The notes: generated by a model not told the origin, from the letters alone. 64,000 bases of DNA from Gammaproteobacteria bacterium (GCA_024709225.1 JANJXC010000111.1:1-64000), one strand, 5' to 3'; counted from the first letter of the stretch, positions 48,488 to 58,810 are shown. Translations and numbers: made by a program.

Positions 48488-49774
48488 ATGAACGTACTCG
48501 TGATCGGCAGCGGCGGGCGTGAACACGCCCTGGCCTGGAAGGCGGCGCAGTCGCCGCGCGTGAGCAAGGTGTTCGTGGCGCCGGGCAACGCCGGCACCGC
48601 GCGCGAAGCGAAGATCGAGAACGTCACCATCAAGGTGGAGGACATCCAGGGCCTGGTGGCCTTCGCGCGCGACCATGCCGTCGCCCTCACCATCGTCGGC
48701 CCGGAAGTGCCGCTGGTGCTCGGCGTGGTGGATGCCTTTCAGGCCGCCGGGCTGCGCTGCTTCGGCCCAAGCCAGGCGGCGGCACAGCTGGAGGGCTCCA
48801 AGGCCTTCACCAAGGACTTTCTCGCCCGCCACAACATCCCCACCGCCGCCTACGGCAACTTCACCAACATGGAAGCCGCCCTCGCCTACGTGCGCGAACA
48901 GGGTGCGCCCATCGTCATCAAGGCCGACGGCCTCGCCGCCGGCAAGGGCGTCATCGTCGCCATGACCCTGGCGGAGGCGGAAGAAGCGGTGCGCGACATG
49001 CTGTCCGGCAATGCCTTCGGCGAGGCGGGGCATCGCGTGGTGATCGAGGAGTTCCTCGAGGGCGAGGAGGCCAGCTTCATCGTCATGGTGGACGGCGAGC
49101 ACATCCTGCCCATGGCCACCAGCCAGGACCACAAGCGCGTCGGCGACGGCGACACCGGCCCCAACACCGGCGGCATGGGCGCCTACTCCCCCGCCCCGGT
49201 GGTCACCCCCGAGGTGCATGCACGGGTGATGCGCGAGGTGATCGAACCCACCGTGCGCGGCATGGCCGCCGAGGGCCATCCCTACGCCGGCTTCCTCTAT
49301 GCCGGCCTGATGATCAGCCCCGCGGGCGCCCCCAAGGTGATCGAATACAACTGCCGCTTCGGCGACCCGGAGACCCAGCCGATCATGCTGCGCCTTCAGT
49401 CCGACCTGGTGGGCCTGTGCGAGGCGGCCCTCGACCGCCGCCTGCATCAGGTGAGCGCGGAATGGGACCCGCGCGCCGCCGTGGGCGTGGTGCTGGCCGC
49501 CGGCGGCTATCCCGGCGACTACCGCAAGGGCGACGTGATCAGCGGCCTCGACGAGGCGGTGGCCCACGACGCCAAGGTGTTCCACGCCGGCACCGCCGTG
49601 AAGGATGGCCGGGTGGTCACCGCCGGTGGCCGCGTGCTGTGCGCCACCGCGCTGGGCGACAGCGTGGGCGAGGCCCAGGCGCGCGCCTACGCCCTGGCCG
49701 GCAAGATCAGCTGGGACGGCCTGTTCTACCGCCAGGACATCGCCTGGCGCGCCATCCAGCGCGAAGAGGGCTGA
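48488..49774 (+). CDS. purD: Phosphoribosylamine-glycine ligase PurD
   Basis: This purine-pathway enzyme ligates glycine to phosphoribosylamine. The 428-residue ATP-grasp protein has [57 protein letters not shown] and [13 protein letters not shown]. The C-terminal [13 protein letters not shown] is also present. The FmdE-like gene follows after five bases, so the two are probably co-transcribed. Confidence 0.98.
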   Translation: MNVLVIGSGGREHALAWKAAQSPRVSKVFVAPGNAGTAREAKIENVTIKVEDIQGLVAFARDHAVALTIVGPEVPLVLGVVDAFQAAGLRCFGPSQAAAQLEGSKAFTKDFLARHNIPTAAYGNFTNMEAALAYVREQGAPIVIKADGLAAGKGVIVAMTLAEAEEAVRDMLSGNAFGEAGHRVVIEEFLEGEEASFIVMVDGEHILPMATSQDHKRVGDGDTGPNTGGMGAYSPAPVVTPEVHARVMREVIEPTVRGMAAEGHPYAGFLYAGLMISPAGAPKVIEYNCRFGDPETQPIMLRLQSDLVGLCEAALDRRLHQVSAEWDPRAAVGVVLAAGGYPGDYRKGDVISGLDEAVAHDAKVFHAGTAVKDGRVVTAGGRVLCATALGDSVGEAQARAYALAGKISWDGLFYRQDIAWRAIQREEG

Positions 49775-49779
49775 GCCCC

Positions 49780-50376
49780 GTGGCCGCCATGTTCCCCGCC
49801 AGCCCGACGCTGACCTTCCACGACCCCCTGGGCGAGATGCTGGGCGCGGGGGACGGCTGCTATCGCTACAACTTCGACGACGCGGTGAAGCTGGCCGGCC
49901 ATGCCTGCCCCACGGTGGCCGGCGGCTTCCTGCTGGTGCTGGGCGCGGTGGAGCGCCTGTATGGCGACGAGATGCCGCAGCGCGGCGGCCTGCGCGTCAC
50001 CGTCCACGCCGCCGTCGACCAGGGCGCCACCGGGCCGCTGAGCCAGGTGCTGACCCTGCTCACCGGCGCCGCCGCGGAGAACGGCTTCCATGGCCTCGCC
50101 GGCCAGCAGGTGCGGCACCAGCTGCTGCAGTTCGCCCCGGACGGCGCCAGCGGCCCCCTGCGCTGCACCTTCGAGCGCCGGGACAGCGGCCGGCAGATCA
50201 CCCTGACCTATGACCCCTCCAGCATCCCGCCGGCGCCGGGCATGATGGCCGACATGCAGGCGGTACTCGGCGGCCAGGCCGACGCCACCACCACCCAGCG
50301 CTTCCGCACCGCCTGGCGCGAGCGGGTGGAGCGGCTGTTGGCAGACCGCGGCCGGCACACCGTATTCCAGCCCTGA
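49780..50376 (+). CDS. FmdE-like protein, function unknown
   Basis: The roughly 198-residue protein has a core LAGHACPTVAGGFLLVLGAV resembling the GHxCPG motif of FmdE (subunit E of formylmethanofuran dehydrogenase) and related metal-binding proteins. VHAAVDQGATGPLSQVLTLL follows where FmdE has its second block, but the second Cys is not evident. No other methanogenesis-type genes are present. GTG 49780 lies nine bases after AGAGGG; ATG 49789 is the alternative. It sits between purD and phosphoribulokinase. A molybdenum- or formate-related role is only a guess from family. Confidence 0.75.
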   Translation: MAAMFPASPTLTFHDPLGEMLGAGDGCYRYNFDDAVKLAGHACPTVAGGFLLVLGAVERLYGDEMPQRGGLRVTVHAAVDQGATGPLSQVLTLLTGAAAENGFHGLAGQQVRHQLLQFAPDGASGPLRCTFERRDSGRQITLTYDPSSIPPAPGMMADMQAVLGGQADATTTQRFRTAWRERVERLLADRGRHTVFQP

Positions 50377-50519
50377 GCGGCCGGGTGTCTGGCCTTTACC
50401 CCCTGGATTTGCGTATCATGCCCAGACCTCTGCGCGCGCATTCGCCCAAACAGCGGCAACGAATTCAACGAATACAAAACCAATAGATTTATTTTTATTT
50501 CTTTTAAGGAGCACATGAA

Positions 50520-51440
50520 ATGTCCGAGAAGCATCCAGTGATCGCGGTCACCGGTTCCTCCGGTGCCGGCACGACCACGGTCAAGAACGCCTTCGAACAC
50601 ATCTTCCACCGCGAAAGCATCAAGCCGCTGGTGGTGGAAGGCGATTCGTTCCACCGCTACGACCGCGCCTCCATGAAGAAGGCCCTGGAAGAGTTCGCCA
50701 AGAAGGGCAAGAACCTGTCCCACTTCGGCCCCGACGCCAACCACTTCGACCTGCTGGCCGAGACCTTCGCCACCTACAGCCGCACCGGCAAGTGCAAGCG
50801 CCGCTACTACATCCACAGCGATGCCGAGGCCGTCGAGCACAACGCCCGCCTGAACGCCAGCTACAAGGCCGGTGAGTTCACGCCGTGGGAAACCATCAGC
50901 GACAAGACCGACCTGCTGTTCTACGAAGGGCTGCACGGCGGCGTGGTGGACGGCAAGGTGGACGTGGCCGCACAGACCGACCTGCTGATCGGCGTGGTGC
51001 CCATCGTCAACCTGGAATGGATCCAGAAGATCTTCCGCGACAACGCCCAGCGCGGCTACTCCGCCGAGGCCATCGTCGACACCATCCTGCGCCGCATGCC
51101 GGACTACGTGAACTACATCACCCCGCAGTTCTCCCGTACCGACATCAACTTCCAGCGCGTGCCGACCGTCGACACCTCCAACCCGTTCATCGCCCGCGAC
51201 ATCCCGACCCCGGACGAGAGCTTTGTGGTGATCCGTTTCCGCGACCCGGCGAAGTTCAACACCGACTTCCCCTACCTGCTGAACATGATCCCCAACTCGT
51301 TCATGTCGCGCCGCAATTCCATCGTGGTGCCCGGCGGCAAGATGGGCTTCGCCATGGAGCTGATCCTCGCCCCGATCATCCACAGCATGATCGAGAAGAG
51401 CCGCAAGGCGAAGGCCAGCAAGCCCAAGGCCGCGAAGTAA
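50520..51440 (+). CDS. prk: Phosphoribulokinase
   Basis: PRK makes ribulose-1,5-bisphosphate for RuBisCO in the Calvin cycle. The 306-residue protein is of the proteobacterial type: P-loop VTGSSGAGTTTVKNAFEHIF, VVEGDSFHRYDR, HFGPDANHFDLLAETF, and the catalytic region FYEGLHGGVVDGKVDVAAQT. It lacks the plant-type paired redox cysteines. ATG 50520 follows AAGGAG. It stands alone with a T-rich leader and its own terminator; no RuBisCO gene is in the window. Its presence implies autotrophic CO2 fixation. Confidence 0.97.
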   Translation: MSEKHPVIAVTGSSGAGTTTVKNAFEHIFHRESIKPLVVEGDSFHRYDRASMKKALEEFAKKGKNLSHFGPDANHFDLLAETFATYSRTGKCKRRYYIHSDAEAVEHNARLNASYKAGEFTPWETISDKTDLLFYEGLHGGVVDGKVDVAAQTDLLIGVVPIVNLEWIQKIFRDNAQRGYSAEAIVDTILRRMPDYVNYITPQFSRTDINFQRVPTVDTSNPFIARDIPTPDESFVVIRFRDPAKFNTDFPYLLNMIPNSFMSRRNSIVVPGGKMGFAMELILAPIIHSMIEKSRKAKASKPKAAK

Positions 51441-51460
51441 GGCCCTGGTGTGTTGCAGTG

Positions 51461-51488
51461 AAAAGGCCCGCGCAAGCGGGCCTTTTTC
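51461..51488 (+). terminator. Rho-independent terminator of prk
   Basis: AAAAGGCCCGC-GCAA-GCGGGCCTTTTTC, 20 bases after the stop. Confidence 0.92.
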
Positions 51489-51606
51489 TTTCCCCGCACG
51501 CCGCCGTTCCTGCGGCACCGCTACAGGCCGCTGATTTCTCCGCACTTTCCACACCGCTGCAGCGAAGTTTGGGTAAAATGCCCGCCATGCACGCGGAGCG
51601 CACAGC

Positions 51607-52889
<1,283 letters not shown>

Positions 52890-52893
<4 letters not shown>

Positions 52894-53504
52894 GCATTGC
52901 CGGCTACCAACCGCTGTGCGCCCAACTGGGCCTCACCCAGGGCATCCCCTACACGCCGCAGTGGTCCGCCGCCCCCGACTTCCTGCAACTCATCGTCGAC
53001 CACGTCCTCACGCACCAGCCGCACACCATCGTCGAATGCGGCAGCGGCCTCACCACCCTGATGCTCGCCCGCGCCTGCGTCCTGAACGGTCACGGCCATG
53101 TCTACAGCCTGGAGAACGGCGCCGACTACGCCGCCAACACCCGCGCCGAGATCGCCCGCTACGGACTGGATGCATACTCCACCGTGCTGCACGCGCCGCT
53201 GCTACCCCACACCATCAACGGCCGTGACTATCAGTGGTACGACACCACCGCACTGACCGCCCACGACATCGGCCTGCTGATCATCGACGGCCCGCCCGGC
53301 TTCCTCCAGCACCACTCCCGCTATCCCGCCCTGCCCCTGCTGCGCGAACGCCTGGCGCCACGCTGCACCCTCTTCATGGACGATGCCGCCCGCCCGGACG
53401 AACGGGAACTGGTGGAGATGTGGCTCGTGGAAATGCCGGCTGCGCGGCACGAATACATCGCCAATGAACGCGGCTGCGCGATCCTGCATCTGGCAAAGAC
53501 TTGA
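52890..53504 (+). CDS. SAM-dependent methyltransferase (Methyltransf_24-like)
   Basis: The 204-residue protein has a Rossmann SAM fold: IVECGSGLTTLMLARAC, HVYSLENGADYAANTRAEIA, and LLIIDGPPGFLQHHSRYP, where Asp commonly binds metal or substrate. ERLAPRCTLFMDDAARPDER follows. Such enzymes methylate sugars or glycolipids in polysaccharide clusters. The 4-base overlap with the nucleotide-sugar dehydrogenase gene argues for a shared glycan pathway. Confidence 0.85.
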
Positions 53505-53513
53505 ATCTGACGG

Positions 53514-53582
53514 CAGGTTGGGCTGACGCAGGAAGCCCAACAGCAGGGGCAAACTGTTGGGCTTCGTACCTTAGCCCAACCC
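53514..53582. repeat. Repeat H, copy 1 (full; attC-like cores)
   Basis: Contains GTTGGGC, GCCCAAC, GTTGGGC, GCCCAAC in order, making nested hairpins. The cores fit the integron attC consensus (GTTRRRY/RYYYAAC). It begins about 10 bases past the methyltransferase stop and ends 2 bases before the acetyltransferase stop. Confidence 0.7.
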
Positions 53583-53583
53583 G

Positions 53584-53964
53584 CTAAACCACCTCAAAAA
53601 CGGAGCCGACCTTCCGGTAGCCAAGCTTTTCGTAATACACATCCTCATCGGACAATACGTACACAGGCAGACGCCCATGATCCACTTTCACCTGCGCCGT
53701 CAATGACCGGCCGACACCCCGGTTGCGCCACCCCGGCACTACATAAAGCTCGCTGATATACACCGCGAAGCCATTGTCCAGAATGGCCCGCATATAGCCG
53801 CAGAACGCCTTGTCGTCGTAACAAACGTACGTGAGGCTCTCGTTCAGCCGGCTGCGGTAACGATCAATGGTGGCCTCGCTGGTAAATATCTCCCAGTCGG
53901 GCTCCTTCTTGATGGCTGCCAGAATGTCTTCCACGTGCTCGGGTGTGCATCTGAGTATTTTCAT
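53584..53964 (-). CDS. GNAT-family N-acetyltransferase
   Basis: The 126-residue protein has the GNAT core: LYVVPGWRNRGVGRSLTAQV, containing the acetyl-CoA-binding RNRGVG, and a C-terminal DVYYEKLGYRKVG. The substrate is unknown. The gene is flanked on both sides by repeat H: its stop is 2 bases from one copy and its start about 45 bases from another. It lacks an obvious promoter. This setting resembles an integron cassette, where GNAT genes are common. Confidence 0.88.
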   Translation of the reverse strand: MKILRCTPEHVEDILAAIKKEPDWEIFTSEATIDRYRSRLNESLTYVCYDDKAFCGYMRAILDNGFAVYISELYVVPGWRNRGVGRSLTAQVKVDHGRLPVYVLSDEDVYYEKLGYRKVGSVFEVV

Positions 53965-54007
53965 GCGGGGCGCCGCAGGTTAGGGTGATGAAATGAGGTC
54001 AGTCTCG

Positions 54008-54022
54008 CAGGTTGGGCTGACC
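54008..54022. repeat. Repeat H, copy 2 (partial)
   Basis: CAGGTTGGGCTGACC, a single arm of the repeat, between the acetyltransferase gene and the small membrane-protein gene. Same orientation as copies 1 and 3. Confidence 0.6.
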
Positions 54023-54031
54023 GCAAAGGTT

Positions 54032-54343
54032 CTAATGGCTGAATCTATAGCTGGTCAGTCCGGTAAATTTCCTCTTGTACACATGTAGTGTGACACGATC
54101 CCCCGTGCGCGGCCTGGACCACAAAGGAGCGGAATACACGTGCGCTGATCCACTACTCAATCGCACGGTCACACGAATATACGAACTGCCATATCGAGGA
54201 AACATCTGCACCGAATGGATTACTGTCCCGGAAATGGATTCCCCCGTCGGATACAGCGGGTCAAGAATATTTACAGCAAACACAGCTATAACCGCCAGTG
54301 CGACTACTGCGATTACAATCTTTGCCTTTCCCCACCTCGTCAT
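54032..54343 (-). CDS. Small membrane-anchored protein of unknown function
   Basis: About 103 residues from ATG 54343, with an N-terminal transmembrane helix (AKIVIAVVALAVIAVFAVNI). A beta-rich outer domain follows, including YIRVTVRLSSGSAHVYSAPL and TGDRVTLHVYKR. I recognise no family. Base composition is lower in GC than the neighbours. An ATG 13 codons upstream is also possible. Like the acetyltransferase gene, it is bracketed by repeat H and has no clear promoter. Confidence 0.6.
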   Translation of the reverse strand: MTRWGKAKIVIAVVALAVIAVFAVNILDPLYPTGESISGTVIHSVQMFPRYGSSYIRVTVRLSSGSAHVYSAPLWSRPRTGDRVTLHVYKRKFTGLTSYRFSH

Positions 54344-54390
54344 ACGACAGCCAATTCCTGAAATTGCCAACGATGTAAACATCAAGTCCC

Positions 54391-54420
54391 GTAGGTTGGG
54401 CTGACGCAGGAAGCCCAACA
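54391..54420. repeat. Repeat H, copy 3
   Basis: GTAGGTTGGGCTGACGCAGG followed by AAGCCCAACA: one complete hairpin unit. It is identical to the first half of copy 1 over TTGGGCTGACGCAGGAAGCC. Confidence 0.7.
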
Positions 54421-54790
54421 CGCCAAGGTTCATCACAGAGTTTTTACTCTGACACCGAACTCCCTCGAGCTCCCGAATTGGTAACCAGGCATAGGGCGCC
54501 CCATGGGCGCCGTGTGGTGGCGGGCACGGCCCGCCCTATGACTATTTAGGGCCTCGACAGCGGAAGAAATAAATCTAGTGATAATCAGTCAACCATATTA
54601 CTGATATCACAGCCGATGAATTATTCCATTTTATAGAAATGCGTTTACTGCCCGTTGGTGCGTCCTGCACCGGCGTGAGTCTTGGGACGAATATACCGCA
54701 GCTCGACGGTCCAGCAATCTTGCGGATCGTTGGACCGCCATACCCCGTCATTGGCCCCATCGGGCACCATGCATCCGACAAGACCTGCTC
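54421..54790. other. Low-GC intergenic region without a convincing gene
   Basis: About 370 bases, noticeably richer in A/T than the rest. CATAGGGCG (54490-54498) and CGCCCTATG (54532-54540) form another inverted repeat. Short minus-strand frames (54575-54781 and 54645-54830) overlap each other. The phrase DPQDCWTVELRYIRPKTHAG in one of them looks protein-like, so a decayed gene is possible, but I do not call one. Confidence 0.4.
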
Positions 54791-55336
54791 CTACCCCTGA
54801 TCGGCAGAGGCGTTGTGCCGCCGGTCCCACTCCAGCAGTGCCAGCTCCAGATCACCCTCGGCGCCAATCCAGTGCCAGAAGTGGCGGAAATCGTCCTTGG
54901 CGTTTTCCAGGCGGAAGTCCATCTTGTGGCGCTTGTCCTTGAGGAAGTGGGCGATGTTGGCTTCGACGGTGGCGATGTAGTCGTCGGCGATGGCCTCGTT
55001 CGTGGCGCGCCGATCGTCGTCGTGCAGCAGGATGCCTTCGCGGTAGGCCTTCATGATGCCGAAGTCGGCGCGGCGCACGAAGCTGGCGGCGACCTTGGTG
55101 CGGTCGCGGGTGAGGTGGACGTAGTAGGCAGTGTCGCCATAGGCGGCATCGAGGCGCCCGAGCAGCCAGGACAGGCGGTTGTCGGCCTCGATGTGGTGCG
55201 GCGGATAGGCGAGGCGTGCGGCGCCGAGCAGTTGCACGCGGGACTCGTGCCCGGCGCTGAAGTTGCCGATGTGGCGGCAGGCCTCGACGAAGGTCGTCGA
55301 GCCGCAGCGGCCGGTATTGAGGATGAATACGTTCAT
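54791..55336 (-). CDS. Sulfotransferase-family protein
   Basis: The 181-residue protein begins MNVFILNTGRCGSTTFVEAC, the 5'-phosphosulfate loop that binds PAPS. A later YYVHLTRDRTKVAASFVRRA resembles the 3'-phosphate-binding block. It is short for the family, so a reduced domain or a related nucleotide-binding role is possible. It is the last of three minus-strand genes (ThDP enzyme, glycosyltransferase-like, sulfotransferase), with a 145-base gap before it. Sulfation of a surface glycan is plausible and unproven. Confidence 0.82.
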   Translation of the reverse strand: MNVFILNTGRCGSTTFVEACRHIGNFSAGHESRVQLLGAARLAYPPHHIEADNRLSWLLGRLDAAYGDTAYYVHLTRDRTKVAASFVRRADFGIMKAYREGILLHDDDRRATNEAIADDYIATVEANIAHFLKDKRHKMDFRLENAKDDFRHFWHWIGAEGDLELALLEWDRRHNASADQG

Positions 55337-55481
55337 GTCGTGTCCGGATGTCTCCGCAGTAGCGAATCTGGTTTACATCCCCGCTCCCTGGCCCTGGGCC
55401 ATCTGTTCCCGACATGGCCAACCGACTACATCCATATAGTTGCCTCCCTACGTGAGAGGCGAGGGCTGCGGGGATGGGGCA

Positions 55482-57044
55482 TCATCGTGCGTAATTTAGG
55501 CCGAGGGCATCACGCCACGCGCTCCGGTCGGCAGGATAGTGTCTGATCGCTTCAATGATGGCGGCGATGCGTGCCTGCCGATGGGATGCGTCATTGACCT
55601 GCTGCCAGGCGCGGGCCTCATCGCCAAAATTGTTTTCCATGTTGGCGATGAACTGTTCGAACAGCTGCCTTGCTGCGGCCAGCTCCGCGCCCTGCTGCCA
55701 CCAGCCAGCGGCACTCTCGTACAGACTGCGCAGCTGCGCGATCTTGGCGACAATCTGCCGATGCTTGAGGCCATACCTGGCGTGCATCTCCGCCGCCACT
55801 TCAGCGACCGTGCGCGCCATTGCATCTTCGGTCAGAGACGCCGCCGGATAGCCCAGGGCGGTCAGCCGCTCCATGCTGAACAGCATGACGTCACCGAAAT
55901 ATTGCCGCTCGAATTCACCGGACAGGTCGACCCGCGCCTGCGCGCGTTCGATGCCGGGCCGGAATTCGGACTGGCCCAGGGCCTCGACGGTGCGGCGGTG
56001 CAGCATGGGCAGGTTGGCGGACACGAAGCCCGCGCCCAGTTCGGCCTTGATGATGCGGCCCAGCGTCGGGCCGGCCATGCGCAGCTTGAGGGCGGCGAAG
56101 GGAATGAAGTAGTCCAGCCCCTGCGGGGTGAAGACATAGTTGCCGGTGTAGATGGTGCGCGCCGGGGTAATGGTCCCGCGCAGTTCGGCCGGTTGATACA
56201 CGCTGCGGCGCGTCGGGTGTTCGCCGTCGAAAAAGCGGCCCAGCCGGGCGGCGAAATCCTGGAAGCAGGCGGCGTGGTCGTGCCTGCCGCACAGGCCGCA
56301 GTGGTAACGGAAGGCCTCTGCCGCCTTGAAGCCGAACATGTCCGCCATATCGTGATAGGCGGCATCATCGGCGGGGCGCCGCGCCGCGTGGAAGCTACAC
56401 GCGGCGTGCGGCGCGCAGCGCGCCATGTCGACGAGAAACGCCATCACGTCATCGAGGAAGTTGCCCGCCATCACCGCCGGCGACACCGGCGGGTCGCCCA
56501 CCACCTTGCCGGTGAGGATGCGCGCCGAGGTGGTGGAGAATATCTGGTCGAGGCCGTTCAGGTAATCGACGGCGTACTGTTCCTCCTCGCCACCGGCCGT
56601 CGCCAGGTTGACACGAAATTCCTGATCGCTGTCGAGAAACCAGATCAGCTGCCGGTGGCCGTCCTGCATCCGTTGGCGCAGCCACAGATAGGCGATGTTG
56701 CGGGTGATCGAGGCGCCCTTGTGTGCATAGCTGTGGCCGTCGCCGATGATGCCGGCCAGGTGTGCGCGCGTTTCCTCCGGCAGCGCAGCGACCAGCGCGC
56801 GCTGCTCGTCCGGACCGAGGTGGTGCACCGCGATGCCCTGCGCGGTGACCGCGGCGGCGATGGCGCGATGCTGGTCGATACTGCCGGCGTCGAGACTGTC
56901 CTCCGCCACCAGGACCGCCACCTTGCCGGCATAGGGGTAGCGGCGCCGCAGTTCCAGCAGGGTGTGCAGGCAGTCGGACAGGTGGCGCGGGCGATCGGCG
57001 ACGGGGATGACGAGAGTGATGTCGTGGGGAGCGGGCGCAGTCAT
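55482..57044 (-). CDS. Large glycosyltransferase-like protein (GT-A fold), substrate unknown
   Basis: The 520-residue protein begins DITLVIPVADRPRHLSDCLH, a GT2-like start, with QLIWFLDSDQEFRVNL as the likely DxD metal site. A Cys/His-rich stretch (HCGLCGRHDHAACF) may bind metal. The C-terminal third is helical. ATG 57044 overlaps the stop of the ThDP-enzyme gene (ATGA), so the two are coupled; the longer open frame upstream is a shadow of that gene. I do not recognise a characterised relative. Confidence 0.72.
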   Translation of the reverse strand: MTAPAPHDITLVIPVADRPRHLSDCLHTLLELRRRYPYAGKVAVLVAEDSLDAGSIDQHRAIAAAVTAQGIAVHHLGPDEQRALVAALPEETRAHLAGIIGDGHSYAHKGASITRNIAYLWLRQRMQDGHRQLIWFLDSDQEFRVNLATAGGEEEQYAVDYLNGLDQIFSTTSARILTGKVVGDPPVSPAVMAGNFLDDVMAFLVDMARCAPHAACSFHAARRPADDAAYHDMADMFGFKAAEAFRYHCGLCGRHDHAACFQDFAARLGRFFDGEHPTRRSVYQPAELRGTITPARTIYTGNYVFTPQGLDYFIPFAALKLRMAGPTLGRIIKAELGAGFVSANLPMLHRRTVEALGQSEFRPGIERAQARVDLSGEFERQYFGDVMLFSMERLTALGYPAASLTEDAMARTVAEVAAEMHARYGLKHRQIVAKIAQLRSLYESAAGWWQQGAELAAARQLFEQFIANMENNFGDEARAWQQVNDASHRQARIAAIIEAIRHYPADRSAWRDALGLNYAR

Positions 57045-58708
57045 CGCCGCGACGAGTAATTGGGGAACAGATTCTTGTCGATGACGATCTCGATCAGATT
57101 GATCGCATCGCGCAGGTCGCAGTGGGCGAACAGCGTGTCGACATCGGCCGTCCTCTCCACCCGCTGGTAATGGATGCCGAAGGAGCGGGCCAGCAATTCG
57201 AAGTCGGGATTCACGAAGTCGCAGCTGATGAAGCGCTGCTGGTAGTGCTGGTACTGGTTCTTGCGGATCAGGCCCATGGTGGCGTTGTTGAACACCACGA
57301 CGTTGAGCGGAATGCCGTAGTTCACCGCGGTCATGATCTCCATGGCGCACATCTGGAAGCCGCCGTCGCCGATGATGGCGAAGGTCGGCCGCTGCTCGAT
57401 GAAGCGCGCGCCGATGGCGGCGGGGATGGCATGGCCCAGGGAGGAGATGCCGGAGTTGGGATAGTAGCGGTTGCCGCTCGCCACGTTGTAGAAGTTCTGC
57501 GCGAAGATGATGTTGTCGTCGAACACCTGCACGCCGCGCGGGAAGTTCTGCTCCAGCGCACGGAAGAAATGCTCCATCAGGGCGAAGCCGGACTGGAACA
57601 TGGCGTAGTCGCTGGTGACCGCCGCCTTGGAGCGTTCGATCTCGCTGCGCAGGCGCGCGAAGCTGGCCGCCTGCGCCTCGCGGCCGTCGAGATAGGTGAG
57701 CACACCGCCCAGCACCACCTTGATGTCGCCGTGGATGGCGAGGTCGGCGGGAAACACCTTCTCCAGCTGCGCCGGGTCGATATCCACCTGCACCACCTTC
57801 TTGCCGCCGAGCAGGGTCGGGTCCCACAGATAGCTGGTGCGCTCATTGAAGCTGGCGCCGAGAAACACCACCAGATCGGCGCGGTCCACCAGATAGCGGT
57901 AGGCATGGCCGCTGGAGGTGACGCCCAGGCTGCCGAGGGCCAGCGGCGACTGCTCGCTGATCACGCCCTTGGCCTTGAGGCTGGTGGTCACCGGAACGTT
58001 GAGCAGGGCCGACAGCTGTTCCAGCTCCCCCTGCGCGCCGGCGCGCAGGCAGCCGTAGCCGGCGACGATCACCGGATGCTCGGCGGCCAGCAGCATCTCG
58101 GCGAGTTGTTGCGCCGGCTGGGCGCACTCGCGCTGCGAGCGGGTGTGGCGGCAGCTGTGGATGCGGTCGAGCAGGTTGGCGTCGACCAGTTCCTGCTGCA
58201 CGTTGTAGGGGAAACTGAGCAGCACCGGGCCGGGCTGATCGGACAGCAGGATCTTCGCTGCCTGATTGAGCACGTTCTCCAGGTAGTCGGTGCGCTCGAC
58301 GATCTTGTTGTAGCGCGTGATGCCCTTGAACAGCGACACCTGATCGATGCTGCCGCCCTCGCCCGAGCTTTCCTGCAGACCGCCCTTGCCGAAGATGTGG
58401 GTGGAGGTCTCGCCGGTCAGCACCAGCACCGGCAGCTTGTCGGCATAGGCGTTGGCGATGCCGGTGACCAGATTGGTGGCGCCGGGTCCGGCAGTGGTGA
58501 TGCAGGCGCCGATCTTGCCCGAGGCGCGCGCATAGCCACCGGCCATGAAGGCCGCGCCCTGCTCGTGCTTGACCAGCACGGTCGCGATGGACGAGTCGTA
58601 CAGGCTGTCATACACGGGCAGGATGTGCGCCCCCGGCATGCCGAAGATGGTTTGCACCCCCAGGCGTTCCAGGTAGCGGACAATCAGTTCGCTGACGGGT
58701 ATTTTCAT
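57041..58708 (-). CDS. Thiamine-diphosphate enzyme of the acetolactate synthase superfamily
   Basis: The 555-residue protein has the three ThDP domains: PYR (VQTIFGMPGAHILPVYDSLY and the catalytic Glu in VKHEQGAAFMAGGYARASG), the central domain, and PP with GDGGFQMCAMEIMTAVNYGI ending in VVFNN. It is not obviously IlvB: no small subunit lies beside it and it is coupled to a glycosyltransferase-like gene. Candidates include a YerE-type enzyme adding a two-carbon branch to a nucleotide sugar, or a 2-oxoacid decarboxylase. ATG 58708 fits the family start but has a weak ribosome-binding site. Confidence 0.85.
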   Translation of the reverse strand: MKIPVSELIVRYLERLGVQTIFGMPGAHILPVYDSLYDSSIATVLVKHEQGAAFMAGGYARASGKIGACITTAGPGATNLVTGIANAYADKLPVLVLTGETSTHIFGKGGLQESSGEGGSIDQVSLFKGITRYNKIVERTDYLENVLNQAAKILLSDQPGPVLLSFPYNVQQELVDANLLDRIHSCRHTRSQRECAQPAQQLAEMLLAAEHPVIVAGYGCLRAGAQGELEQLSALLNVPVTTSLKAKGVISEQSPLALGSLGVTSSGHAYRYLVDRADLVVFLGASFNERTSYLWDPTLLGGKKVVQVDIDPAQLEKVFPADLAIHGDIKVVLGGVLTYLDGREAQAASFARLRSEIERSKAAVTSDYAMFQSGFALMEHFFRALEQNFPRGVQVFDDNIIFAQNFYNVASGNRYYPNSGISSLGHAIPAAIGARFIEQRPTFAIIGDGGFQMCAMEIMTAVNYGIPLNVVVFNNATMGLIRKNQYQHYQQRFISCDFVNPDFELLARSFGIHYQRVERTADVDTLFAHCDLRDAINLIEIVIDKNLFPNYSSRR

Positions 58709-58810
58709 CGGGTCATGAGGTCGCGGTAAGACCCGCAGTGTAACCGAAACAGCCCCGCACAATCACATCGATCCGAAAGCCGGTTATCCCGCAAAAACGG
58801 GGGGCACGCC

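Noticed and set aside
54575-54781. 68-codon minus-strand ORF in the low-GC gap
   Set aside because: Overlaps another short frame, has no ribosome-binding site or family features; a decayed gene cannot be excluded but is not supported.
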